A stretch of 64,000 nt of DNA from Guadua angustifolia (Eukaryota > Streptophyta > Magnoliopsida > Poales > Poaceae). The first letter of the stretch is position 1; every line of letters begins with the position of its first letter. This document shows positions 35,716 through 46,996 of this stretch, piece after piece. The notes beneath the pieces were generated by a model. That model was not told where the DNA came from and did not search any database. It saw only the letters and a program-made list of their open reading frames with translations. The position numbers and the translations under genes are program-made. The stretch lies in contig CM070517.1 in the NCBI GenBank assembly GCA_036346375.1, positions 46,224,200 through 46,288,199 of the forward strand, read 5' to 3'.

Positions 35716-37582
35716 TAGTATGGTAAAAGGGAGCGATTATTGGCAGTATGCAATGATATACCATAATAGATCTCCTTCTCCGATGTCGACCGCCGTCCTC
35801 CTCTCCCTCTCTCTTCCCTCCGATGATCGTCCTCATCTACCTCTCCCTTCTTTGCACCTGCCAACCTCCCTGTTTTCTGTTAGTTGTGATCTGCGGCTTA
35901 ACTGCTAGGTTGAAAATTTTGGGGCTAGATCCTCAATTCATGCGCTCTGATCGGGAGCCAACAAAAAACTTTTGGTTCGGTTTGATAGCCTGCGCCATAT
36001 TTATATAAGGGAGAGGCCGGCACTTGTGGGATATGATTTTGCTCTCAAGTTTAGACTCTATCCCGAAATTCATCCTATCAAGATTTTTCGCGTGAGGTTA
36101 CCGAAGAATTGAACCATTGCCGAGAACATCTCGGTGCCCCTATCTTTTCATCGCACAGCTACCTACCGTTTTCTTCACCGACATACACAGGAACTCTAAT
36201 GGCTTCTTCATCACCGGATCAGTTTATCTAACGTTTAGTTTCCGCATTATTTTGTGACCAAGTTTTAGGCTAGCTCATGATGTTTATGTTTAACCTAAAA
36301 CTATCATTTTCTTCTCCGACGTGCGATCATAGCTCCGTGCTCCTCCACCACCCCCAATGGCCGATGGCGACCCCGCGCGCTGTATCCCCTCCCATGCCGT
36401 CCCCACCCCATCCAACCTAATATTCACTCCACATCAACCTCGCCATGCTGCCCACCCCCTCCACCGCCTCACCGGCGGGAAGACGTGGTGAACCCATTGG
36501 AGGCGGCAACGCTCCTGTTGACAGACCTCCGCTGTCGTCCTGTGATGCTCTGTTGGCAAGTGAGAAGAGAAGGAGAGAGGAGATGGGAGAGAGCAAGGAA
36601 GCTATATTGTTCGAATGGTAAAGCTAATTTCTCTCTAAAAGAAAAGACTATAAGAAAATAGTAGAATGGAATTTCTGAAGTTATGATGTGCGCTCGTGTG
36701 TTGTTTCTTTCTTATCTGAACTATACAGTATGATTATGTACAAGAAAGGCTGCACATTAGATCCCACTATTTATCTTACCATTTAAATTGTTTGAGCGGT
36801 TTGTACTTAAATGTCCATGGTACATAAATCTTCTGTCCAAGCGCATGACCTGTGATTTTTAAGAAATTCCATGACTTATCATTAATACATTAAAATTAAT
36901 TGTGCTTAACAATTTTCCAGTGCTCCGAGCTGTTGTGTCGCCTGAACATATATACATACCTCATCTTTTCTTGACAGAGGAGCTCGGGCGCCTGCCCGGG
37001 CTTGCCCCCACTTGGGTCCGCCCCTGTGTCCAAGACACAAGTAGAACTTTTCTACAGAAGCTCGAAGCTTTTCCGCTACCCTCTAGACTTTGATCTTTGA
37101 AAGTCTACACTCAAAATTAATACATGGCCGTACACAATTTCTCTAAAGGAGAATGACCGGTTCACTTGTCATCGTTCCTTACCGTCCATTGGATGAGATA
37201 CATACAGGACAATAAAAGAAACCCAGGGTGTCAACACCGAACGCAGCCGCGGAGGATCCCAGTGCAGCCATTAGGCGAGCTGAAATAGTGAAATATCGTG
37301 CGCCGTAGCCTTTTTGTCCGCGACCTTTTGTGCCTGGCCGTTTCCTCGCTAGCGTGTGGCCACCTGCTGCTCGTCGTCTTCTTCAGCTCACACTGTTCAC
37401 AGATGACGATGCAGATCTGATTGAGATGTGGTACCATGAGGCATGGACAACACCTCAATAAAACCTTCTAGACAGCATTGCAGATGGGCTGAAAGCGATC
37501 CATGGATCTCGCACATCGCTGGTGATATTAACCCTTATGCTGAATTGGTTTAGTTAGGCCTAATTTCTTGATGATGTACCGG
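35716..37582. other. Intergenic, no gene supported
   Basis: Contains a C-rich stretch (36340-36480) and a CTTGGGTCCGCCCCTG string at 37012-37027 that is the reverse complement of the end of the element at 59387. It may therefore hold a relative whose other end I could not place. No convincing coding region. Confidence 0.4.
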
Positions 37583-38041
37583 TAGGGGTGGATATCGAGC
37601 TGACTCGACTCGACTCGACTCGGTAGACTTCAGAAGATAACGAGTCACCGAACTCGACTCGTTATCTTAACGAGCTAAGCTCAACTCGACTCGACTCGTT
37701 ATAAACTCGAGTTGGCTCAACTCGACTCGTTAAGCTCGTTAGTAATGTGAGCAAGAGAGCATACATATTTGATTCATGTAGCTCGATTAACTCGTTAGCT
37801 CGCTCGATTAACTCGTTAGGGATTTAGGATTTAGTCATTTAGAGGATTTAGGTTTTTTTCCATGTAGCTCGATTAACTCGTTAGCTCGCCGATAACGCGT
37901 TAGCTTTCATTGCTTAACTTTTTTTTTAACGAGTTCAAAACCAAATCGACTCGACTCGTTAAGAAACGAGTTCGAGCCGAGTCGAGTCGAGTTTTCGAGT
38001 ACTCGTTTAACTCGCGAGTTTCGAGTTTTTTTCCACCCTTA
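37583..38041. mobile_element. hAT-type non-autonomous element (459 bp) with CTCGACTCGA-type internal repeats
   Basis: Exact 8-bp duplication TGTACCGG at 37575-37582 and 38042-38049. Ends are TAGGGGTGGATA and, reversed, TAAGGGTGGAAA. The interior is mostly degenerate CGACTCGACT/CTCGTTAACTCG repeats, with AACTCGTTAGCTCG strings in the centre. It is non-coding. Confidence 0.83.
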
Positions 38042-38067
38042 TGTACCGGCCTGTTTGTCAGGTGTTA

Positions 38068-38342
38068 CCCCCTCCGTTCAAAAACACAGTGTGAATGATC
38101 TTATTAAAAATATAAGATTTATATGTAGATTTAATGATATATTTTCTGCTATACTTCTATTCATTCTTTCTCAACTACATGTATTTATTCATTACCCATC
38201 ACACAAAAAATATTATCTCTCATCTTTCAAGACAATTAAGTGGGGTATCTAAATCATTTTCGCCCAAACATTTCTTAATTTCACCATAACCTTAATATTT
38301 ATGTAAAGTTAAAATATACCTTATATTTCTAAATGGATGGAG
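38068..38342. mobile_element. Stowaway-like MITE (Tc1/mariner type, 275 bp)
   Basis: Flanked by TA at 38066-38067 and 38343-38344. The left end is CCCCCTCCGTTCAAAAACAC and the right end reversed is CTCCATCCATTTAGAAATAT. The CTCCRTYC terminus and TA duplication are typical of grass Stowaway elements. It lies 18 bp from the neighbouring hAT-type element's duplication. Confidence 0.75.
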
Positions 38343-38421
38343 TACTCTGCAATCGTGGGCAACAGAGTCTTCTTTCAAGAAAATACTACATGGTAAGTAG
38401 AAACTATTGTGATTGTACTAA

Positions 38422-38652
38422 GGGCTTGTATGTTTTTACTTTTGATTCTGGATTCTGGCTCTAAAAACAGAATAAAAAACAAACAGCTCGATTCTAGAAT
38501 TCGATTTTCACAATCCAGCCCACCTATATACACTAGAATTCACAATCCACTTCATATGTGGTTTTGGATTCCAGCTTTTAAAAAATCAACTTCTCTACGA
38601 CCACAATTCAGAATCAGTTTTTTAGAGAATCTAAAGCTAAAACAAACAACCC
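38422..38652. mobile_element. Tourist-like MITE (231 bp)
   Basis: Flanked by TAA at 38419-38421 and 38653-38655. Ends are GGGCTTGTATGTTTTTAC and, reversed, GGGTTGTTTGTTTTAGC. The interior is AT-rich, with GATTCTGGATTCTGG and its near reverse complement. Non-coding. Confidence 0.72.
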
Positions 38653-39182
38653 TAATAGTATAATTATTTATAGGAAAGTAGGTTGGTGAGCATATAGTAG
38701 TGCTGGCACTATCGGGTAGTAGCCGTACGTTATTATCTTTCCAGCTTCCATTTAAACCAAACTGGGGGAGATTTGGAGGAATAAAACAAGACATATATAG
38801 GATTACATCCGCTACTAAACTTTAATATAATGATTCCATGCTGGGCTGCCGCTGGCCCTCCAGAATGCGAAGTGGCACACAACTCGACAGGCATTCACAT
38901 CCACCCCACTGAATTTGAAGAACAATTGATGTTCCCTTAGAATTAGTCTGCTTACTACTGGTACCAGATTCGATCGTCACGTGAGTACCAAACCATATTC
39001 CAATTCTGCAGATACTTACGAGGATGGCAGTGGCATGGCGTCAATTTTCTTAAGTTACAAATCTAAAATAAAATTTTTTTATCTTCATGCGTAGCACACA
39101 GGCTACCAACCAATAGGAGTACTTGAATAGTTACAGCAAGAACACTAGAAGACAGCATCAAACCGTACAGGCAGAGACACGT
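38653..39182. other. Spacer downstream of UGT gene A
   Basis: AT-rich sequence with no gene seen. It lies outside the duplicated block, which begins at about 39183. Confidence 0.5.
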
Positions 39183-39217
39183 TTGGAGGAGGTCAAATGG
39201 CAGGCGAACTGAGCCGC

Positions 39218-40663
39218 CTAGTTCTCTCCACCTTTCCACTTCCCCACCACCTCGGCCAGCGCCGTGGCAGCGGCGCCACCCTCCCGAAGGCCCTCTGCCG
39301 CGGCCTTCTGCAGCTCCGTCACCTTAGCCCGCACCTCAGCCCCTTTCCCCTCCCCTGCCATCACCTCCCTCACCGCCTCGGCGATCTTCTCCTTCCCCTT
39401 CGTCTCGGGCACCCGCATCGCGACCCCGACGCCCTCCGTCAGCATCACGGCGTTATGCCGCTGCTCGGCGTACAATGGCCAGGCCACCATCGGCACGCCG
39501 TACAGCAGGCTCTCCAGCACCGAGTTCCACCCGCAGTGCGTTAGGAAGCCTCCCGTGGCCTCATGGGCCAGCACCTGTATCTGCGGGGCCCACGAGGGCA
39601 CCAGGAGGCCCACGTCCTTGGTCCTCTGGACGAACCCCTCGGGGAGGTAGGCCAAGGGGTCCTTCTTGCTCTCGGCGTCGTAGTAATTGGCGCTCACCGC
39701 GCCCCCGTCGCTCGGGCTCCGCACCACCCACAGGAAGCGCTGCCCGCTGAGCTCCAGCCCGAGCGCGAGCTCGCGCATCTGCTCCGTCGGCAGCGCGCCG
39801 CCGGAGCCGAAGGAGACGAAGATGACCGACTTGGCCGGCTGCCGGTCGAGCCAGTCCAGGCACGCCGCGCGCGGGGAGGGCGGCGCGGTGGCGGTGCTGG
39901 CAGCGCTGTCGGTCTGTATGAGCGGACCGATGGGGTAGACCGGCGGGCGGCCGGGCTCCGGCAGGCGGAGCTCCCTGGCGGCGTCCGGCTCGACGGCGTC
40001 GAAGGAGTTGACGAGGATAGCCTCGACATCGCGGTAGCGCGCGCCGTGGTGGACCATCCACCTGTAGCACGGGTTGGACTTGTCCTGGAGCGGCGAGAGG
40101 ATGTCCGGCCCCGGGATGGGCACGCAGCCGGGGAGCCTGACGGGCTCGGCGAGGTCCCGGAACTCTCCGGGGATGGAGACGTCGAGCTCCGGAAGGTGGA
40201 GGAGGAGCGTGAGCACGTGGAGGTTGGTCGGGAAGAAGAGGTACCTCCTCGGCACGCTGGCGGCCGTCGCAGCGTCGAACGAGTCCGTCCCGAAGAGGTC
40301 GGCGATGAACGCCACCAGCCGCGTGGTCTCCCTGAGCCTCCCAAGGACCTCGGTGAGCGCCGGCACCAGGCGCACGCACTCCTCGGACATGAGCGTCTCG
40401 ATGGCGGCGTCCCGCGGCAGGTCGGAGAGGTCGACGGGAGGCAGCGACATCGAGGTGATCTCCGGCGGGAGGGAGGCGAGGAACGCGCGCTGCGTGGCGG
40501 ACGCCGTGGAGGCGAAGGTGATGAGCGTGGCCGTGACGCCATGCCGCGCCGCGAGCCGCTTGGCCAGCTCGGCCAGCGGGATGAGGTGCCCCATCCCGGG
40601 CGTCACCAGCATCGCCACGTGCGGGCGTTGGCTCCCCGCCGCCTCGCCCGCGCCGTTCTCCAT
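39218..40663 (-). CDS. UDP-glycosyltransferase, UGT72B-like (copy A)
   Basis: A 481-residue intronless family-1 plant glycosyltransferase that moves glucose from UDP-glucose to small phenolic or other acceptors in the cytosol. The frame is open upstream to a GTG, but the first ATG is at 40663 (MENGAGEAAG). The N-terminal acceptor half carries PGMGHLIPLAELAKRL with catalytic His26 and FIADLFGTDSFD with Asp122. The C-terminal donor half has FVSFGSGGALPTEQM and the complete 44-residue PSPG box from Trp358 to Gln401, including HCGWNS and the final WPLYAEQ. The length matches UGT72 enzymes. UGT72B members are known as hydroquinone, chlorophenol or monolignol glucosyltransferases. The exact substrate here cannot be told. 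GC content is very high, typical of grass intronless genes. It is the paralogue of the gene at 57264-58727. Confidence 0.93.
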   Translation of the reverse strand: MENGAGEAAGSQRPHVAMLVTPGMGHLIPLAELAKRLAARHGVTATLITFASTASATQRAFLASLPPEITSMSLPPVDLSDLPRDAAIETLMSEECVRLVPALTEVLGRLRETTRLVAFIADLFGTDSFDAATAASVPRRYLFFPTNLHVLTLLLHLPELDVSIPGEFRDLAEPVRLPGCVPIPGPDILSPLQDKSNPCYRWMVHHGARYRDVEAILVNSFDAVEPDAARELRLPEPGRPPVYPIGPLIQTDSAASTATAPPSPRAACLDWLDRQPAKSVIFVSFGSGGALPTEQMRELALGLELSGQRFLWVVRSPSDGGAVSANYYDAESKKDPLAYLPEGFVQRTKDVGLLVPSWAPQIQVLAHEATGGFLTHCGWNSVLESLLYGVPMVAWPLYAEQRHNAVMLTEGVGVAMRVPETKGKEKIAEAVREVMAGEGKGAEVRAKVTELQKAAAEGLREGGAAATALAEVVGKWKGGEN

Positions 40664-40822
40664 TCCCGCCGCGTTTTCGGGCCTCCTCACGGTAGTTTTG
40701 GGCGTTTTTTCTCTCTTGTGGACGTGCGGTGCGCGCGGCCGTGCGGGTGGTGGTTAGTTTGGACTTTGGTTGGAGTGTGTGTTCGTGTGTGCTGGGGGTG
40801 TAGGGCTGTAGGCTAGATGGGG

Positions 40823-40828
40823 TATATA
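40823..40828 (-). promoter_or_regulatory. Probable TATA box of UGT gene A
   Basis: TATATA inside GCATATATACC on the minus strand, about 160 bp upstream of the ATG. The same motif sits at the equivalent place in copy B. Confidence 0.65.
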
Positions 40829-41005
40829 TGCAGGGGAGGTCAGTGTCGTGGTGGGGTTGAGTAGGGATGCCTTGGCCCGATGGGTTGGGGCCAATAATGG
40901 AGCGATGATGGTGATGTCAGATTGCTGTCATGATTACGTACGTGGAGATGGGGATCAAACAGAGGAAAGAATCAAGAGGCTCCATGAGTCCAAGTTGATT
41001 ACTTA

Positions 41006-41229
41006 GGGCCTGTTTAAGAAATTCAGATCTCACTTTCTCCGAGATCTCAAACTCAGAGGCTAAAATAAAGAAATTAAATTTATATTTTGGCTTAAAATAT
41101 AAACAAAATGATACATCTAAACATTTTTAATGTACTCACAGCCCAAATTTCACTGATCTGTGAGCTAGAGAAATTCAGCTCCACCAGATTCATGGATCTG
41201 GTGGAGCTAGAGCCGTACCAAACAGGCCC
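41006..41229. mobile_element. Tourist-like MITE in the UGT-A upstream region (224 bp)
   Basis: TTA duplication at 41003-41005 and 41230-41232. The left end is GGGCCTGTTTAAGAAATTC and the right end reversed is GGGCCTGTTTGGTACGG. Copy B has a single TTA in the same context (GAGTACTTACTTTTTAG at about 59034), which is the empty site. The body matches the element at 63599-63820 (GCTAAAATAAA and AAAATGATACATCTAAA-like strings). It lies about 180 bp upstream of the TATA box. Confidence 0.88.
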
Positions 41230-42233
41230 TTACTTTTTAGTTTGTCCTAAAATTTGTGTAATTTACATTAAATGGATGGTGTACGGAAATATTGGTTAAG
41301 AAAAAATGGGCTTAGATTTTGCTTAAGATGGTTCCTTCACTTTTTGGGTTTAGCTCAGAGATTTGTTGAGCTGCTCGGGGTGCAACTCAGATTTTGTTGT
41401 CTACAGTTGTGGTTGTTTAGTTGAATAGTCGCCTTTTGATTTTACTCCCATGGTGACGTGATTCGTGCCGTGGTTCTTGGTGTTAGCGGCTACATCATCA
41501 TCTAGGTGTGACTTATCTATGACAATGATTGTGTATGCATCGCAAAACCATGTAAATTGTGCATATACAAATATATATGCAGCGCGTCTCATTCCCGACA
41601 CCATGGGTCATCCACATTGTTTATCTCCTGATCCATTTCAAAAGGTAAGTTAATGAGGGTTCTCTTTCAAAGCTTAATTTCGTATCAGAGTTTAGAAACG
41701 GTTTTCCTTTCGTGCGTCAAAAGTCGTTTTTGAATCAAGGAAGCTGGTGCACCTGGTAATCTAATTAGTACGTGCGTACACCACGGCAACAACCAGAGTA
41801 GGTGTCATGCACGCACTGCGCCACACAAAGCATATGCATTCCATGCTGACTTGATCGATCTCTACAGTTTGACCTGATCTTCCTCAAAAAAAAAAAAAAG
41901 GAGAAATCTCTACGGTTTGAGTGTTTGACCTGATGCATGGCAAGTGATCGAGACGGCCGGCCGAACGGCGGCGGTTTCTGCGCGGCTGTGCGCGCCGGCG
42001 TCCTCGATCGATTCGCTGTAGCTTCGGACCTTCGGTCATGACGACGACATGCGTTCGTTTGCAACGTGTATACATAATTCAATAATCCTCTGTACATTGA
42101 TCTGCGGGTACTGCAGGTCTAGTATAAGGATTTTTGTTTGTCTTATCTCTGTTTGCTTAGCAATCTAGTCTTAAACTAATTTATCGTACGTCATTACTTG
42201 CCGAAGGTTGTGTGTGAGAAGTACTGTTCCTAG

Positions 42234-42870
42234 TTATTGATGGACGTTGTTTCCGGATGTCAACGGGGGTCTAGGGCGTACGTACACTTGACGGATTATT
42301 TTTTGTTCTAATTATATTATAGGAAAGAGTTTGAAACTGATCCTAACTAGCTCAGTTGATGATGGGAGATGTGGCTCTAAAAGCAAGTAGCTAGATATGT
42401 GCGCCATTGTGCAAGGGAAATGTTTTTTCATGGCTAGAGCTTCTTACTCGTTAAAATTATCTTTATGATTTTACTAAATTAGCAGAGTGGCCAAGATTTA
42501 TGCTGCTAATGTCTTTAAAATTTATAGTATAAAATAATATAATTTATATGTTTGAGAATATATGAACATATTTTGTAGATTATTTAAAATTTTAAGACAT
42601 CATAAATATTAGAAATGACAATAGAAACTTAAGAAAAATTCATCTTAAGGAATGTAATTAAAGTATAAGCTTTGATGGAAAAAATCAATGAAAATAATAA
42701 GTTGATGGGGTTCTTAGAAAGGTAGCAACTCTTCATCTTGCATAGATCATATAGTTATATACTCATATTCTTTCTCCATCAGTAACTCTTTTTTTCCAAA
42801 ATATATCTAGCACATGTACGTGTATTTAATCTCAAGTAATACCCTGATTATTTTACATAATATTAGAGTA
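42234..42870. other. Intergenic, no gene seen
   Basis: AT-rich spacer immediately outside the duplicated block. Nothing recognised. Confidence 0.5.
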
Positions 42871-44060
42871 CACTGCTGAAGGATCAAGTTGGCCTAGAGG
42901 AGGGGGTGAATAGGCAACTTTTCAAAATTTCATAATTAATTGCTGAACAATTATCTTGTTTAAGTACTTAGTTACCAGATACAAGATGAAATAATATAAA
43001 GCACAGATAAATAGAGAGCAGCGGGAAATTAACACAAAAACAAGAATTTGTACAAGAGACACCAGAATTTTATCCCATGATTCGGAGCCACCCTCCTACT
43101 CCACGTTAGAGCACTTCTCTCGAAGTATAGCTCCTTCAAAGCTAATTGTAGTAACTTTGGTCTCCACTAAGATGACTCTTTCACCACTCCGGTGAGGTGA
43201 GTCATAACCTCTCACATTTAAGGTGGCCTTCCACAAACACCTTTGGACAGGTCGCACCTAAACTTCCTCCAAGCCGTCTAGGATCCAAGAGTAATAGACT
43301 ATCCACAAGTTCTATCTCTTAGTTTACTCAACACAGCACTATCTAGACTTAAGATTGGAGGCAAAACACTTAGAAAGTGTTAAGTTTTGGAATTTAGTTG
43401 AAGCACACTCTCCTTGGTTGAGTGGAAGCTCTAAAATGCTAAAATGTTAAGGAGATCAAAGGATATCATAAGTTCTTTGGTAGAAGGTTTAGGAAATGCT
43501 TATATAGCCATTTGGACTGAAAATAGCCATTACACCTATCACATTAGCCATTGGAACGTGTCAGGCTATCAAAAATAGGCTAACACATTTGCAACGTACT
43601 TAGCAAAAATAGGCTTGGAGATTAGCTCTTTGTACTTCGGACTGATATTGTTGAAAAGTGCATTTTACGCCGGACTGAATTGGCTTGATCCGGCATACAT
43701 AGGATTTTCAAAAAATTTGGTCCAGCAAAAGATGTGAACTTGTACATGTGCGTCGGACTGAAATATTTGGTCCGCAGTAGAAGGATTTCAATGAAGTTTA
43801 TACCAACGGACTTTTTGAAAGAATAGCTATAAGTTTAATCGAGAGGAATGCATCTGCGTCGGACTAGATTTTGTGCTAGCAAACTTAGGTCCGTCGTAGA
43901 TGGCGTACGCTCGGTTTGATTTAAACAATGGATACTTTCACCACAGAGGCACAGACTTAAAATGAAAAAAGGTCCAGCGAAGATGGGCTTGCACCGGACT
44001 AATTTTGTATAAGAGATTAGAATGATCCATCGTGAATAAAATGCGCTCGGTTAGAATCTT
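42871..44060. repeat. Unclassified dispersed repeat with GGACTGAA/TGGTCC motifs
   Basis: Starts with a GGCCTAGAGGAGGGGGTGAA stretch, a string I recognise as common in grass repeats. From 43620 to 44050 short motifs of the CGGACTGAA and TTTGGTCCGCAG types recur about a dozen times at irregular spacing, as in a subterminal motif array of a DNA transposon. No ends or coding frame could be defined, so the superfamily is left open. Confidence 0.45.
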
Positions 44061-44244
44061 ACTTTTTTTTAGAGTTGACATATAAATTAAATTGCTAATT
44101 TTATTTAATTTATTCTAGATTATAGTTATTTAAGTATTTTACTTGGAATTAGTATAAAAATCAAATTTCAAACTTTCTTTCATTTTTATTCCTAATTTTG
44201 ATTATTTTTAGAATTTTTGTGATGAGTTTGCAAAATCCGATAAA

Positions 44245-44249
<5 letters not shown>

Positions 44250-44323
<74 letters not shown>
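44250..44323. repeat. (AT)n microsatellite, about 37 units
   Basis: An uninterrupted AT dinucleotide run, in an AT-rich spacer (44060-44660) with no gene. Confidence 0.95.
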
Positions 44324-44325
<2 letters not shown>

Positions 44326-44667
44326 ATTTTACTTAGGATTCATCTAAAATTAGATTGTCGATTTTTATTTTACTTTCCATCTTGAATTGACTTATCTTTG
44401 GTTGGAATTCTCTTGGAAATAAAATTGACAGTTTATCTTTATTTCTATTATAAATTATATTTCTTTTGGTTCTACTTTAATATTATAATAAATGTATTGG
44501 TAGTATTGTCAGTTTTTTTTTAAATTGCATGAGTCTGATCCGGATCCGAATTTTTTATGGTATATTGGGCATGTTTTGGGGGCCCTTCCCAAATAGTTTC
44601 AAAAATTTACAACATGATTCACTATCCCAATTAAATCGGTGAATCTGATAAAAATTGGCAAAAATCG

Positions 44668-44738
44668 GTTTTGACGTGATTTGAACCTGAGACATCACGC
44701 ATGCACGTCAAAGTCTCTACCAACTAAGCTAACTGGTG
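44668..44738 (-). other. tRNA-like sequence (degenerate, A and B boxes)
   Basis: On the minus strand TAGCTTAGTTGG (44720-44731) matches the RNA polymerase III A box. GGTTCAAATCA (44677-44687) is close to the B box GGTTCGANTCC. The spacing is tRNA-like. The acceptor arms do not pair convincingly and the anticodon arm (TGCATGCGTG) is not a clean 5-bp stem. It is therefore more likely a tRNA-derived relic or SINE head than a working tRNA gene. Confidence 0.5.
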
Positions 44739-44861
44739 CTTGTGAAGTGTTATGGGTAATAAATAGATAAGGCTATATAGCTCGGCACTATAAAAACTCC
44801 AGGGGAAAACGCCGCGTGGCAGGCAGGCAGGTGGGGTGTCTTACCTCCCCACTATTAGTAG

Positions 44862-46996
44862 TACTAGATAATGACCCGCGATACGCCGCGGCGTATGTAG
44901 TTTGCTTGCTGCGTCACGCGAAATTTTGATCGCTTGATATTTACGGGGAAAACTGTGTATTCCCGGCTTTTCTATTTTTCTTACAAAAAAACGTGTCAAA
45001 AATAGTCTAGAGGAAAAAAGGGCGAAAAATTATTAGAGATGACAATCTTCTTTTGTCGAGCCTAATACTCTACGCGTTCACCAAGTAATAATACACATTC
45101 GCAAAACCACCCACCGGTGAAAAATAGTCTAGAGGAAAAAGGACGAAAATTTATTAGAGATGACAACCTTCTTTTGTCGAGCCTAATACTCTACGCGTTC
45201 ACCGAGTAATAATACATGTTTAAAAAAATATCAGAAATCGAGATGGAAAATCGAGTTGGGGAAAAAGTCTAGAGATAGAGCTGGACACATATCTCTGGTG
45301 ACGAAAACTTTTTTTCCGGGAAAAACGAAGAACACAACCGTGAATAAAAAAACTATAGATTTTTTTTTGAAACGAAAAAATAAAGGCGAATGAGGCGCAT
45401 GTAATTTGTTTGCTGCGTCACGCGAAATTTTGATCGCTTGATATTTATGGGGAAAACTGTGTAATCCCGGCTTTTCTATTTTTTTTACAAAAAACGTGTC
45501 AAAAATAATCTAGAGGAAAAATGGTGAAAAATTATTAGAGATGACAACCTTTTTTGTCGAGCCTAATACTCTACGCGTTCATCGAGTAATAATACACATT
45601 CGCAAAACCACTCACCGGTGAAAAATAGTCTAGAGGAAAAATGGTGAAAAATTATTAGAGATGACAGCCTTCTTTTGTCGAGCCTAATACTCTACGCGTT
45701 CACCGAGTAATAATACATGTCTAAAAAAATATCAGAAATCGAGATGGAAAATCGAGTTAGAAAGGACTCGCTGGCGAATCCATGGGATATTACAAACCTT
45801 CGATGAATCCGCGTTTAATCTACGGGTTACTATAAACCTTCGACGAATCTGTGTTTTTTTTAGAAAACCGTGGTTGTTTTTTTATACATTTCGGGATATT
45901 TGATCATTTTTTTGTTTTTTGTGTTTGTTAAAAAAATGGAATCTGTGGGTCGCTATAAATCTCTGGACGAATCTACGTTTTTTTTAAAAAAAACCCGCGG
46001 TTATGACCCGTTGGCAAATCCATAAGTTGTTATAACCTTCGACGAATCCGTGTTTTTTTTGTCGATGCGCGTTTTATTTAGAAAATTGCGACTGAATCCG
46101 TGTTTTTTTTTGTTTTTTTTGTGTTTTTTTAAAAAAATGGGTCGTTAGGATCCACAGGCGAATCCACGGGTCGCTATAAATCTCTGGACAAATCTATTTT
46201 TTAAAAAAAAACTCACGGTTATGACCCGTTGGCAAATACACAAATTGCTATAAACCTTCGACGAATCCGCGTTTTTTTTGTCGATGCGTGTTTTATTTAT
46301 AAGATTGCGGTTGAATCTGTGTTTTTTGTTTTTTAAAAAGAAAAGTGCGACCGTTTTTTTATGTATTTCCTTTTTAAAAGGTCGCTTTGGACCATGCTAA
46401 TCTATGAACCCAGATAAACCTTCGATTTAAACTAGTTTTTTCGCTTTTTGGTTTTTGTGTTTGATAAAAAATGGGTCGTTAGGACCCGCCGCGAATCTAT
46501 GGGTCGCTATAAATCTTGGACGAATCTACATTTTTTAAAAAACCGCGCTATGACCGTTGGCAAATCCATAAGTCGCTATAAACCTTCGATTTAATCTGTT
46601 TTTTGTGACGAAAACATTTTTTCCGGGTTTTTTGGGTGGCGAAAACATTTTTCCGGGTTTTTTTGTGACGAAAACATTTTTTCCCGGGAAAAACGGAGAA
46701 AGGACCTGAACGTAAGAAGTAGGGACCTGTTTGTTATTTTTTTGGACCTGTTCGCTATCCTGAAAAATTAGAAAAGGGCTTGTTCGCAATTTGAACCTAA
46801 CGGGAGGCTTTTCCATAAAATACCGCGCCAGAGACCCAAACGCGAAGAAAAAAAATCTTTGTCTCACAAAAAATCGCGAAGGACCTATCCGTAATTTCGA
46901 ACAAATGGAGGGACTTTCGCAAATGTCGCAAGCGACACGTGGACGCGCCGGTTAGGCTCCATTTCTTCCGCTCATAAGGGTGTTAATATATATAGA
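44862..46996. repeat. Tandemly repeated non-coding element, copy 2 (longest)
   Basis: Starts TACTAGATAATGACCCGCG and ends near GCTCCATTTCTTCCGCTCAT, then TAATATATATAGATTTT. A direct duplication with a period of about 504 bp starts at 44891 and again at 45395. Within each half, an approximately 120-bp unit with ATTATTAGAGATGACA and CTCTACGCGTTCACC occurs twice. The right half repeats GGGTCGTTAGGATCCAC, CGCTATAAATC and TTCGACGAATCCG strings. Poly-T tracts produce spurious frames. No transposase is seen. Confidence 0.6.

Larger units (their letters stand above)
39183..42233. repeat. Segmental duplication, copy A (UGT gene plus upstream DNA)
   Basis: Nearly colinear with 57229-60538. Homology starts at TTGGAGGAGGTC, 35 bp beyond the UGT stop codon, and ends near GTTCCTAGT at about 42233. 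Removing the MITE at 41006-41229 and its extra TTA leaves about 2.82 kb, essentially the same length as copy B without its own insertions. Confidence 0.9.

Noticed and set aside
36834..37035. TGTCCAAG at 36834-36841 and again at 37028-37035 around a segment ending CTTGGGTCCGCCCCTG
   Set aside because: It looked like an 8-bp target duplication, but the two segment ends are not inverted repeats of each other. The match could be chance. The related end at 59387 is noted instead.
40664..40690. Nine-codon upstream extension of the UGT-A frame (and 58728-58754 for UGT-B)
   Set aside because: The extension begins with GTG. A plant gene should start at the ATG 27 bp downstream, which also gives the usual UGT72 length.
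39197..40816. Long open frames on plus and other frames across UGT-A (for example 417 codons at 39563-40816)
   Set aside because: They are shadows of the GC-rich UGT gene. Composition is Arg/Pro/Gly-rich and no domain is visible. The same happens at 57102-58935 over UGT-B.
42871..44060. CACTA-type transposon because of the CACTGCTGAAGG start
   Set aside because: No matching inverted end, no 3-bp duplication and no transposase were found. Left as an unclassified repeat.
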